Shown one piece after another: positions 25,901 through 38,100 of a stretch of 64,000 bases of DNA (its first letter is position 1; each line of letters opens with the position of its first letter). The notes below the pieces were generated by a model. That model was not told the DNA's origin. It ran no database searches and saw only the letters and a program-made list of their open reading frames with translations. The DNA is taken from NCBI RefSeq assembly GCF_910592395.1, contig NC_088323.1, forward strand, positions 3,906,001-3,970,000, given 5' to 3'. The position numbers and the translations under genes are program-made. The DNA comes from Lineus longissimus (taxonomy: Eukaryota; Nemertea; Pilidiophora; Heteronemertea; Lineidae).

Positions 25901-26183
25901 CGCATATTACACATCATTATGATACTTAGTATTACATAACTATTGAAAACGCGTAATTTTACTTACAAAATACCAATCAACACTAAACAACAAAGACTAT
26001 GTTATTGATAGCATAGTGAATCTTTGATCAAAAGTTACTCTGGGATGGACTTACATCAATTTCATAACAGTTGGGGCACTCTCAATATTTTCTTTCAAGT
26101 TTGCAGCAAAAGCACTCGTGTGCAGCATAGTTTTTATTTCGCAATATATTCTAGTTATATCATGGCACATACTCATTCAATGG

Positions 26184-26298
26184 GTGATATGAATAAACAC
26201 TAGCAAATGCTTTTATCTAAATCTCCATGTACATTTACACTAGGCTGTTCTGTACAAAACTGAAGTAAAAGCATTTGCTAGTCTTTATTCATATCACG
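26184..26298. repeat. Inverted repeat with about 33-bp arms
   Basis: GTGATATGAATAAACACTAG on the left continues to about 26216. Its complement runs 26265-26298, with one obvious mismatch and a loop of about 48 bases. It could be a short MITE or a structured element in the BCL2-like 3' region. Confidence 0.75.
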
Positions 26299-28072
26299 CA
26301 TCAGGGCATGGAAATCACTCCTCCAATAGGGGAATGATACATTCTCCTTCAATAAGTCGTGAATACTAGTGTACTGTTCCAATAGGGTGGTGCCCAGTCC
26401 AGACATTGTGGTTCTTGAATTGTCTATCACATTGGATTACTTGCTCGTCCCAGGAGTAACCAAAATCATTGTCGAACTGTAGTCAACACAAACATATGAT
26501 ATGATTAAGAACAAAACATTCTTTATACAAGCATGGAAACCATGTATAGTGCTTCACCGGGTTCTTAAGGATTCCATTGCTTTCCACCCAAATATGTAAG
26601 TTTTCCAACAAGAGGTGGAGCATCTGACCTTGGTTGATTCATCAGCCATTGACACACATAACAGTTGGCACTGAAAACCCTAAATTATTTTGACAAATCA
26701 AGTTGCATCCACTCATTCATCCATTTATTTACTCTCTGCCTGATAGTTGTCTAACATGTCTAATGCCCAACTTCACTGTGTCATAGTTACAACATGCTCC
26801 ACAGTTTGTTGAGAAGCTTCCTTGTAGGGCCAGTGGCCTAAAGATCAATGGCTAAACTTGAAATTAATTGCGTTAGAAATAAGAACAAACTAGTATGTCT
26901 TTACCAACATGATTTTATGTCAAAAGCCAAGAAAACTGATCTTTATTCAACTGGTCCCAGCTGGGTGTATGAGTAACATCAAAATTGTACATAGTGCATC
27001 AAATGATAGTGTGTTGAATATGCACTGAAACGTGTTCTAATTTACAAGTGATTGTGAACTGATTCCTAACAGCCGCAATAGTAAGGTTCCACTGTATACT
27101 AATTCAAACTATAACTTGAAAAAGGTTTGGTGGTTTAGGGGTACCTACCAAATCTTTAAGTGTACATGCACAGACTTCAGAAACCTTTACACTTTTGACT
27201 ATTTACATAAAGTGTGGCTGTGATCACCTTTTTTCATCCGTTTGAGTACTACTTTGAGCCAACACCATAAAATCTGTCAATATTGCCATAATGTGCAAAA
27301 CACAAACAAAGCTTTCTACAAGTAGGTAGCCAGATGTTTGTGCAAGACAATTCCTTACTTTAAATTGAAATAGTTCAATGATATTGATATGGGATAAACT
27401 TACCGAGTATCACCCTTTTTTATGGACTCTTCATAACCAAATGATTTGAAGGAAAATAATTCGCTGCTTTATGTAATCAGGGATATCAACTTCAGACATG
27501 CTGAAGCAAAGCAGGTGACATAGCAGAGGTAGTGTTGCACTGATGACACCAAGCCTCATGCCAAATTGTCAACCTTTTGTCGAGAGCCATATGAACCGAC
27601 TCAATGGAACTGTCCTCAGAGTTGCAGTTTCCATATCTTTTCAAGTGTCATGCGTGTTGCTGCAGCTCCAAACCTCCCATTATAACAATAAATATCCTAA
27701 TCATTTCACACCGGCACACCAAAAGAGTGAAATCTACCTAAGTGAACCTATGATGCCCAAAAAAGCACCTATGTATAAGAATAAAATCGTATAAACCATG
27801 TAGACATAAAACGAAGGATTTCTGCGGGTTCCCTGTCTCTGTTGTTGTTCTTGCGATTGTTGTCAGAGATCAAAGTATGGTAAACGCCAATGTCTACAGT
27901 AATGGATGTAAAAATTGTGATGGTGTTGCGGGAGGTGTTCGGAGCTGCAACATTTCTGGAAGAAAACATGAATATAACAAGGATATTGGGGCTCCGCTGG
28001 GGTTCTTCACCGCTAAGAATCAATCATTTTCATCACAGGAAGACTCTCAGCCCTAAAATACCCTCGACACTA

Positions 28073-28204
28073 TAGGATGCCCCAAAAATAACTCTGAATT
28101 ACAAAATAGTTTTGACCATAACCACTCTGAGATAATCTTTCCGGAGAAATTGGTGCCTGGGATGTCAAATATTCATATTCATGTAACATTTTTGGGACAC
28201 CCTG
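28073..28204. mobile_element. Mariner-like MITE
   Basis: A 132-bp element has imperfect terminal inverted repeats: GGATGCCCCAAAAATAAC on the left and, on the complementary strand of the right end, CAGGGTGTCCCAAAAATGTT. This end sequence is typical of mariner/Tc1 elements. No transposase is encoded. Confidence 0.6.
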
Positions 28205-29828
28205 TTATACTTCTTCCTTGCCTGTTTATACCTTCAATGTTCAGATGCTGAAGCTATACCATGTTTACACTACAGTGCTAATGTTTGACTTTATCCTATC
28301 CATGAGCAGAGTTCTAGCAAGGCGATTTCAACATTTGGGCTGTTCATTTAGTAAATTGGAACTTGACTTTGAATGGACAGAATATGCACGAGGTCACGAG
28401 TGTCCATCAGTGCACCCCAATATATCACTGAGAAATACACTTTGCATTGCTGATTGATTTTTCCTTAAGTGCACCATCCTGGATAACTCAAATGCACCAT
28501 TATGACCCTTTCCATAATTTGAACACCTGCCGAGTTGGTCGCAACAATTTTTATCGATTGCCATAACTGCAAGGTCAATGAATAAACCATCACTGCTTAC
28601 TATAGTATAGCGCGGCCAATGTACATCACTACAATCAGCAGCAGGGCAGTGATAATGAAGCTTACAGTGTAGTCCAATTATTTCTTACACAGCTGACTGT
28701 AGGTTGTCAAGCAATTCCAACACCCTAACAGTCCCCAGTTAACCAAGCAGACAACCATACCCATCACATGGTATAAACCCCTTTATTTTTAAAAGCCTTA
28801 TATTTTCGGGTATGCACAATCGCAATCTTTAAAAGATTGTTGCGAAAATGTATTAACTTGTGGTCTTATAATTGAAAAATGCACAGAAACAAATGGAAGC
28901 AATTTCTGAAATGGATGTTTTCGTGACATATGCAGGGTCCCCCACAGTAAAGGAGTTTACACTAATGCAGCAAGGTGGTGACAAAGTTTCACAGGATGGT
29001 CACTTGTACATTTGACATGTTTGACACTGTGTTGTTCGATAATGGAAGCTTTTTACCCCGCTTCCTACTTTACGAATGTGTATCTATAGTATTTATTCCT
29101 TTCGTCATCAGCAGGGGAGCCTCCTGCAAAAGTGTGGCGATTCAAAGATTTGAAAGATGGATCCAGATGTTCGATTTCACATTTTTCGCAGCCTGGCATC
29201 ACAAAGACGACACTTAGTCTATATTTACACCAATGACACATGACATCAGCTGATATAGGGAGGCAGTTGCAAGCGTAATTGATTTAGCCAGTATGTGAGA
29301 AGTCTGTCCCAGGGTAGAATTTGGGATTGTTGACATGGAGATGACACAGCAATAGGAAAATGAACTAAGAAGAATAAATTTGTATTGGTCGCCTTTTTAC
29401 GGCTTTTTTCTTGAAAATAAAATTGCTCCGCCAAAGTTCAGTATATTTTGATGACATTGTGATTAATCCAAGGATAGCAATTGGAAATGTTGAGTCAACA
29501 TGCAGTTCTGGCGGAATTCACAAAAGACGTTGATGAAATTCCGTGTAGAGTTATACAGAGGTACTCCTTGTACATCAGCGTTGTTGCGTCTAGCCTCAGC
29601 ACTGGTCGCAGGAGCACCAAAATGACACCTGCACGACAGCGCTCTCTGCTGTTATGGATTTGGGATCTCCCCCACCTGAATGGCAGGCGGCTAGGGCCGA
29701 ACATCACAACATTTTTGGTACTCCACATACATGTAGAAGCTGTTCCAGAACAGCTTGTCCAGGTTGATTGGTGCGACGTTGTCTCGCCAATTAATTTTTT
29801 ATAACACCGCCCCTAAAAGGTTCCCGCC

Positions 29829-32800
29829 TCAGGATCGTTGGGACATAATAGCTCCAATAGTCAGTACACCCAATGCCCCGGCAGCATAACCCCAGATATT
29901 TCTTAGATTAGGCCACGCATCCTTTTTTTCACGATCTGGTCCATTTTCGTAAAATTTGACAAAACCATCCTGAAATGAGACAAAAGAAAACACTTTAGAT
30001 AATTCACTAAAAAAATCAGTATAGAGGAGTTGAAAAATGTTGAATTGAAATTTGGATATTCATCCATTTTCGTTTAGTCGTCTGCTTCTTCTAATCTGAA
30101 ACAACAAAACCAATCAGAATTGTGCAAGATTGTACAATTCATGCCAGACTCCCGATGTTACAGCATGGTAACAATCCAAACTCTACTTTTCCACAAATCA
30201 TACGGTCCTTCAACCCCTGCAGATGAAAAAATCTATTCAAATTTTGCAATCAAATGCAAAGGACATTTAAAGGCATCATTTGTTCATTTTGAAAATAAAA
30301 TCTGTTGTTGTTTTTCAAGTGGACAGCAAATTTGCGGAAGTATCTCTTCTTTTTTGGGGGGATGACCTACATGTACATTGTAATCTGGCAATTTATTGCA
30401 AAGTCACCCTGGGGGTCTAACTTGAAAAATATAAATAATTCATTTCAAAATGGACTTTAGAACTATTTTGACGGGTTAGTTTGCTCTAAGATTTCGAAGG
30501 GATGGGTTTTCGATAAAAGATTTTTTTCTAACGGGTGAAGATAACCGATGAAATGACAGACGCTTGTATTGACAAAATCTGTCTCCTTTTGTAATGGCTT
30601 CCTGTCGAAGGCTGTTTGAGGTCAGCTAAAAATAGAGTTGAGTATTACTCCAAATGATGAATAGAGCTGGGTTTTTTCAGTAGGAAGGACATACAAAGTG
30701 TGGGGGGGGGGGAGAGGAAGTTGCGACTCCATTCCAAGACTATTCAGAATCAAATACGGGAGAGGGGTTCGACTGCACTAGTTCACCAAAAATCAACCAC
30801 ATGTCCCAGGACCATGTAGTCATTGTTTCCTCCTATTCTTCTTTCTTTCCATTGTTTAACATTGTGTATCTTTGTCTCTGCTACAGTCACTCACAGACAC
30901 TGTTCCATTCTCATTGTCTTTCTTGTCAACAAAGAGAATTTATTTATCCTGCTTTTGTCTCTTCTTTTTGCCACAGTTAATTTCTTTGTCTTTACTGACA
31001 GACATGACAAAGAAAAGGTCACAATCAGCCTATGTCTGTCGTCAGCTTCCTTGTCCCAGGTGAGGACAAGAAAACATTGTACCAGGCAGAGGATGTTATC
31101 ATCCAGGATGCAGCCCCATGCACTTGTCAAAACATCCTCGTTGATACAGCACCTTGCTGTGTGTTCCTGCAACAAAGAACACCGCAAAGTCAACCATGCT
31201 GCAACTCCAAGCTCTACATGAAGTCAACAGCTCTCTATAAAAAGTACATTGCACCAGGGCACGCCATGTAGGACGTATCCTGTACAATCCGGCTGTGGCG
31301 TACATAGTACATGTACATGTATAGCTGGAATTCAGTCTACTATTCCATTGGAAAATCAATACACCATCCACTAGGGAAGTGGCTGATACTCAGAGATCGG
31401 ACTCTGCGATTGGTGATAATACGCTGTTGCTCCAGTAATAACCCGTTCAAATGCACTCATTTGGCCGGCCAGAGACATACAATGTAGGTTAACAGTGGTA
31501 GAACATTCTACATGGAGTGGCATATTCGAGGGGGGGGGCACTTACTACATGTAGTACGCCCCATTCTCCAAACAAAACAGGCCCAAATGATGTACCATCA
31601 CACCATTACGTTTTACAAATGACATTCCCAAAACCAATTTCCAATGAAGAATGTGTACATGTAATGTAGACTAGACCCATAGACCACACTGGGAGTGGGG
31701 GCAATTCGGTCACCTTTGATCCACCTCCCAACCGAGCCCCTCTACCTGTTGTGTCGTAAAACCGAAACAAAACTCCATACTACACAGTATGACAGTGACT
31801 GTTACACTACTTACATGACCATGAAAGAAATGCGTGCAAGCAAGGTCCTTTGCCCTTCTGTAGCCTCCCCTACTTATGAATGAATGAGTTAGAAATATAA
31901 CAATGAAATTCCATGGATATTTGTGGCGAGTGAACTAGGCCAGAGGAGAGGGACTTTTGTTTCCTAATGCTTGATATTAGAAACCTACGAAAATATTGCT
32001 TTCATTTGATACATCGATTGTTTGATCAAGTAACTGATTGGCAAAATTCCTATATTTATATTTCATGATGTGTTTATTAGCAATTTCCATGTTGTGTGGC
32101 AGTTGACATGCAATGAAATTGTTATACAGCACTTGTAGCCTACAAGATTATATTTTAACATTTTGGAAATTCTGCTATAAAAATGGCATTTTAAGATCAG
32201 AACAGCTTCTGAGCTGACTCCTAAGTTTGTCACGACTTCAATAGCAGGCCTTGAATTCGAAAATTATTAGCGCACCCATTTTAGAGCTATTTTGGCCTTG
32301 GGTACACGAAAACGTGAAAGAAGATCAAATTGAGAGGACACAAAGGCCATTTTGGAGGGCACCTCGTAAAAATTCAAGCCCTACAAGTACAACAGTACTC
32401 CGGGTGGGTACTTTTCTAACATGTCTAAGTCTCAACATGTTATCATTGAAGTACTTGACTCCATACGATATTGTCATGTCCAATGATAGCAATATTGCTG
32501 ATAAGTGATATTTTGGGGAAATGACTTCCTCAGCCATGTCAGTGCTGAAAATAGCCAACTGGTAGTTTCAGTGGTGTTGCAAGGTTGTTAGAATATGTGG
32601 GATGGTTCATATATAATAACAATATAAAGTTGAGGACAAAAATACCATTCAAGCCTATTATTTTACATTAGACCTAGGACTTGGGGCGAAAAATAGCTTG
32701 CCACGGATCACATGCCCAAGTATGTCAGGTCCATGAAAAGTATACGAAATTAGGATTATTTCTCCAAACATTCCACACCATAAAAAGAATAAACAAAACA

Positions 32801-35800
32801 CTTACAAACGAAAAATGTGTGTGTAGGCGTTTCATTATCTAGCCACAGGCCTGTGTTCAAACCAAAGGCCTGATTTTGATCCCGTGAGACCTAGTTTTGG
32901 CCTCCAGTGCTTTTGTACTGACATGACTGAACCAGGTCAATAATTTCCCATATCAGTACGCGTTTTTGCAATTCAGCCCGAAGACTGCACTATTTTATGG
33001 TCAATTGACGAAATGAACTTTCTTGGACTGAAAATCTGTCATTCTGTGGGAACAGATCTTTCTTGACGTCACCAATATGAGAATTGGAGTGCCAAAGTTG
33101 TCCACCTCAGGCTGTATTTGACACTAGCCATCAAATAAACACATTAAGAAAGAGAAGGAATGTTCCCAGTGGCATTGTTCCAAATCCAGCGCATACCAAA
33201 GAAATCTGGAGGCAAAAATAGCTGATCTAATATTATACTGTCATGAGAAGACTCGTGATTTGGTCTCTGCACAGTCACCATCCCAAATAAAGAGATCATT
33301 CTCATGGGTTGGAAGACCAAATATTTCTCGTACATCGTACGATCATATGATCAATACAATCGATCATTGACATGATATTAATAGATTATTGATTGATTTT
33401 CACCGAATGTAAAAAAAGATTATAACGTCCTTCAGTTTAAATATTGTCCTCAATATAAATTAAAAATAAAATTATGAAGTGCGTTTTCTTGAAACAGTTC
33501 AAGAGTGAAGAAATTGGGATGTGGTCTTACACAGAAATCATTTATTGCACAAATAGAACGGATATGATAAAATCATGCCTGAAACAGTCACAGATATGTT
33601 TTCCTGTTCAATAAGGACAAATGATGGAGGAACTGGAGATGGAGCCAAGACTTCATATGACAAATGCATGCCTATCTACGTATACATGTTTGGCAGTGTG
33701 TCTCCCAACCGCTATTCACCAAGGAGAGCCCTATAATCTTTACATGGAGTACTTGATGCTTACTAAGCTTCTAATCGCTATGGCAGCCATAGTCTCAGCT
33801 AAGATTATCAATCTAGGATGGGCAGTGAAATCGATTTGTCTCGCACACCCAGCGATATGAATGAACAGCTAGCATGGATTACCATGGCAGCGCAGCCAAG
33901 CCCTCACTCCATGTACAGCCATCCTTTCACGAGTAATAGAGACTTTATTGATTATAGATCAAGAGCTGCGTTCCACCGATACTTCGCTATATATGGACGT
34001 TGAAAATGCGTAGGCGGGTTGCAGGGGATTGTGGGTAAATGATGTGCGTGCGGAGAGCTGGTTGATTGATGAGCAAGCACAGAATATGCATTCATGGTGT
34101 GGGCTGGGTAGGACAACATCTGGCATCAGCTCTGATGATCGGACCAGTTTGCACTTGGTTGCCTGGATCCTGGTTTGTGGATGTCTACACTGTATCTACG
34201 ACTTTGGGCACTATTACATGTATCATATTTATAAGAAAATTACACATTTACATGGACGTTTTTGGGTGCAATTACCAGATTACCGACTGTAAAGACTTTT
34301 CCATAAAAATATGCCCTCCTCCACATCTAGTACTAGTACCCTCTTGCCCTTGGCCTTGAACACAAAGCTGCTAAAGAAGGAATGCAGGAAGTGCCCTTGG
34401 TACATGTGGTAGCTAAACAATACATGTATGTATCATATTTGTAACTTCCTAAGTCACGGTCCAGCTTCAAGCACAAAGTATGAGGTCGATGAGGTTTAGT
34501 ACAAAAGCTAATTGAGTCTTTGAGAGTCAGGAAGCTGTTAACTGTCAGCCAAGCTCATTCAAAAATCTGCGACTTCTTAATGGAAGAACATGCATTGCAT
34601 ACCACAGCACACATTTCCTGCTCAACACTCAAGCACCCATCCTCTCGACCTCGTCATGATCTCCCTGTCAAGACTCCCACCCATTAGATATTTCCCGCCA
34701 AGCAATTCCCGCCCGAGATTTTGCGCAAAAATTGCATAAATTCTATGCAGGATCAATAAATGCTAACGAGAAATACGACTAAGGGAACTTCATTGCATCA
34801 CAGCCACTGTCATCCTCGAAGTCTTCCTCCATGGATTCAGTCGCGCAATCAGCATCACCACCGTGTGCGAGTGACTCACTCAGCACGCCGTGTCCTGAAA
34901 AATGCAAGCTTTATCGTGGGTGGATTCGTTACTACGTTTCTATAGCAACTTCTGCAGAATCCTTGATGCACGTATTGGAATTTTGTGCAGCATCTTCAAT
35001 ACATGGATGCAGAGAGGTAGTCGTTGATGGCAAACATTGGATGTTCTTCTGACAGAATGTTTACTGGTGCACAGCATATCAAAGTGAAAGGTCACACATC
35101 TCAAAAGAAAGAGTCTCGTTGCTTTCACTTTCAATTGATAAAAATACATTATAATGTATACTTTGAGCTGATAACCTTAAGTACCCATGAAGAGGAACCC
35201 CATCAGTCATGCCATGTCAGTGCATATGATTTGCTTCAAAATCAAATCTGATAAAAACATCTTCTGAAACTATGCAATGTTGCTCATGTCTACCATGGCT
35301 ACTTCGACCGAGTTTATTAATTAGTTGACGTGCCTGGCATATCCGGGGATACTAGAAATCAATCATCCAGTAGACAACATTGCTAAACTCAAAGACAAAG
35401 GTCAAGGAACTCAAAAGTACATGCAAATCCAGCTGACAACCCTTTCTTACAAGGCGTATTCTCTACAGCAGTACAGTTCTGAGTTCACACAAGCTACACA
35501 AGCTGTCGAGGGCAAATTTTTGGAATTTTGTTCCAGCAAGAATTCAATGTATTTACAGCAAAGATCAATAGAGTAGACTGGTGATAAAGTCACAACGCAG
35601 TAACACCTGTTGTTAATGATCACATGCACGGCCACGGGGTCCCTCTCCGTCAACCACCAAGATAGGATAATTTGGTGGTAGTTTCTCAATCTTTGAACTG
35701 GCCATGGACGGAGACACTTGGCCAATAAACCTAACTAGTGCCTCTTGATCTGACGCTGACAGCGAGAACCTGGAAACATGAGAAGACAGATTCATAGATT

Positions 35801-37236
35801 AGAATGCCACCCTTAACCCTCATTTACTCCACAACACTGGCCTGGACTCGTTAGACATTATGAGGGGAGGACTCTAAATAATGAGGGTGAGGGCTGATGG
35901 AGTGCCTCAGATAGTTCACAATGATGGGATACATTTTACATGTTTATATGTAGCTTCTAAGTTCACCTTTCAGGAAGCAGTCAGATAATCCAACAGGTTT
36001 ATTTTAACACTGGCCGAGAATAAAATGTAGCCACCTGCCATGGGATCTAAGAATGGAATGCTATTTTTGCTCACCATCTGCTTCATTTTACCATTGTTAC
36101 CTGGAATGTTTCATCGCTTCCAATTGGAAGAAGATTTTAGGATTTTTCACGGCAGTATTGGCAGTTTATCAGGCATTTGGGAATCTTGGGTACTCGGTTT
36201 TTAAAAATACTATGGACTGGGGGAGTAAGAATCCAGGTTTGGAGCTTAGAGTAAGCAGCCCAGGTTGGAGGTAGAGTTCAGATTTGGATTCTTCATGCGC
36301 CTGTGATGAACTCTCCAATTTAGACTAGAGTTGCTCTGTAAACTTCAGCCTGAGGTGGTCAAGTTACATTTCTCTTCAAGGCTATAGTATAGCTCACTGG
36401 CAATAGAAAACATCCAGTTAGTTATAGGACTTGTAAGCGTTGTATTGGCTCCTGACTGGTTTTACAGTATTTGGCTGTTTTTTACCTCAGTTTTCTTCTC
36501 ACTTTGTTGTAAGATGCATTTGCAAAGACATGATTAGTTCGATGCATAATGTACCTTTGTACCAAAGCTTTTTTCCAATGGTTATGCCCATACTACAAAA
36601 TTGACATAACTGGAAGAGCCCATTATAAGCCTCATTCGACATGGCATTGGCAACGGCACGGCCAGGTTGGCATTTTAGACAAAACCAACCAACTGAAAAT
36701 GAGAGAACACAAAAAAGTAATGATATAAACTGCTACAAAATCATTATACACAATCACTACAATGCTTTAGACCATGTTTAGATCCTTACCCAATCTCCAT
36801 TTTCAATAATCCATGAATTTAGCTGTTGTTCTACATATGTAGCAACCCAGTCTACGATATTATCGACGATGTCGGGCATTTCCTTTTCAATGCATTGAGC
36901 TGCAAGAGCACCTCCAAATGCGTGCAATGCAACCACTCGGCCCCATTTTATTCCGTCACTAAATAGTTCATTCACTACAGCAATAAACGTAGGATAAGCT
37001 GTAGTAGGTGTTATATGAAGTTGACTGCACATTTCGTTAAAAACCTCCCGATAACGTTGCTCAAATTCGTCCCCCACGAGCCTCAGCGTTCGATTCACCC
37101 TGTTGACAGGGGGAAGAGGAGGGCAATTTTGCCACTCGTATCCATCCTTTGCAAGTCTATGATTCACATAATCAGCAATAATCTGCTTCGAACTTAATGT
37201 TGCCATCTTCAAATAGTTATTGTTATTCCCATTCAT
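29829..37236 (-). CDS. BCL2-family anti-apoptotic protein (Bcl-2/Bcl-xL/Bcl-w type)
   Basis: Two coding exons, 37236-36790 and 29969-29829, join in phase 0 to 195 residues. A second in-frame ATG gives a 185-residue form starting MATLSSKQ, perhaps the better start. Domains in order: BH4 (SSKQIIADYVNHRLAKDGY, about 15-33), BH3 (LRLVGDEFEQRY, 51-62), BH1 (NELFSDGIKWGRVVALHAFG, 89-108), BH2 (WIIENGDW then DGFVKFYE, 142-157) and a C-terminal hydrophobic anchor (about 174-191). Having all four BH motifs plus an anchor marks the multidomain pro-survival type, which binds BAX/BAK and BH3-only proteins at the outer mitochondrial membrane. KWGR replaces the usual NWGR in BH1. The intron falls after the BH2 tryptophan, the classic vertebrate position. 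The length is close to vertebrate Bcl-w. Orthology to one particular vertebrate paralogue cannot be settled. Confidence 0.95.
29970..36789 (-). other. Large intron of the BCL2-like gene
   Basis: A 6.8-kb intron separates the two coding exons, with donor GTAAGG after the BH2 tryptophan codon and acceptor TTTCAG. Several short open frames were examined on both strands and none has a recognisable family. A possible orphan exon (35613-35769, minus) is listed separately. A G-rich tract lies near 30702. Confidence 0.8.
35613..35769 (-). CDS. Possible orphan last exon within the BCL2-like intron
   Basis: After a good acceptor (TGTTTCCAG) a 51-residue frame reads FSLSASDQEALVRFIGQVSP and ends GRACDH before a stop. 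The composition looks protein-like, but I do not recognise it. It requires an upstream exon ending in phase 2. BCL2 exon 1 ends in phase 0, and from there this exon would give only about 12 residues before a stop. So it is either an exon of another nested gene or a chance frame. Confidence 0.2.
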
Positions 37237-37560
37237 GACTAGAAATCGACATTATTCCACAAAATACGACGATATTCCATGATTTTGGTTACCGACAGAA
37301 AGGCTCTTACCACCATAGTGTGTACGCGAGTAATGCACTATGTACGCTGGGAAGAGCTCATTCATCACTATCAGGGGTGGAAGTAAGGGCATTGATTGGC
37401 TGAAAGATAATTTTGCCTCCCCAAGTTTTGCATCTCATTTATGAGTAAGGATTAGGCCATGGGAATGATTAATCCGGTTTACCGTCAGAGAGGAAAAGAG
37501 AAATGTGCTCGTTTTTCACTTTCGCTCCGATGTCTTTGAACAGGGTGACAAGTTCATGTT

Positions 37561-37652
37561 CTACATGGTGGCACAGAATGATTTTCCTTACACAATTGAT
37601 ACACAATAGAATTCTATTGTGCAAGGGAAAACCTTTCTGGGCCACCCTGTAG
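37561..37652. mobile_element. Palindromic MITE upstream of the BCL2-like gene
   Basis: A 92-bp element is almost entirely an imperfect inverted repeat. Its ends read CTACATGGTGGCACAGAA on the left and CTACAGGGTGGCCCAGAA on the opposite strand at the right. TA dinucleotides sit at both ends, as expected for mariner-type target sites. It lies about 325 bp upstream of the BCL2-like start, between that gene and the HACL1 3' end. Confidence 0.7.
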
Positions 37653-38006
37653 GCCAATGATTTTGACAGGATCCCAGCTGGCGCCAACTGAGCTAAAAAA
37701 GTTGAACTACGCGATTACTTCAATTTTTTTAAAAATAACCCCGTCTTGGGGTGGAAATTTCCCCCCTTTTTAGGGGGGAAACAGGGGACGACTTATTCCA
37801 TGAACCCAAACATGGTGCTGACGACCGTTATGATCACAGCTTATCTTTATTCCAACTTACATGCAAACATTTTACAAAAATGACAACAAAAAAACTAAAC
37901 ATTTTTGGCAAATTCACATATATAACATGTATAATTTGGACCAAAATCAACAGTAATCTTGCCTTTGATTGGTTTACAATATTTTCTACATGAAGTGTGA
38001 ATGCAC

Positions 38007-38012
38007 TTTATT
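38007..38012 (-). terminator. Probable HACL1 polyadenylation signal
   Basis: AATAAA on the minus strand, about 90 bases downstream of the HACL1 stop codon. A second AATAAA is at 37846-37851. Confidence 0.55.
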
Positions 38013-38100
38013 TTTACCGGTAATGATGAATTACATACTAACTATCACAGATAAATGAGCAAAATATAATTCCTTTGCTCTCCACATAAACAGTTGATCA

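Larger units (their letters stand above)
22980..29828 (-). other. AT-rich stretch downstream of the BCL2-family stop, possible long 3' UTR in part
   Basis: No coding sequence was recognised. It lies directly downstream of the minus-strand BCL2-like stop codon. Several minus-strand AATAAA signals are present (read as TTTATT on plus), the nearest at 29092-29097, so the 3' UTR could be under 1 kb or several kb. Family members in other animals often have long 3' UTRs. It contains the hairpin at 26184-26298 and the MITE at 28073-28204. Confidence 0.4.

Noticed and set aside
30823-31371. Overlapping open frames in the BCL2-like intron as nested genes
   Set aside because: Several frames on both strands are open at once in pyrimidine-rich sequence. 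None has a family or splice support.
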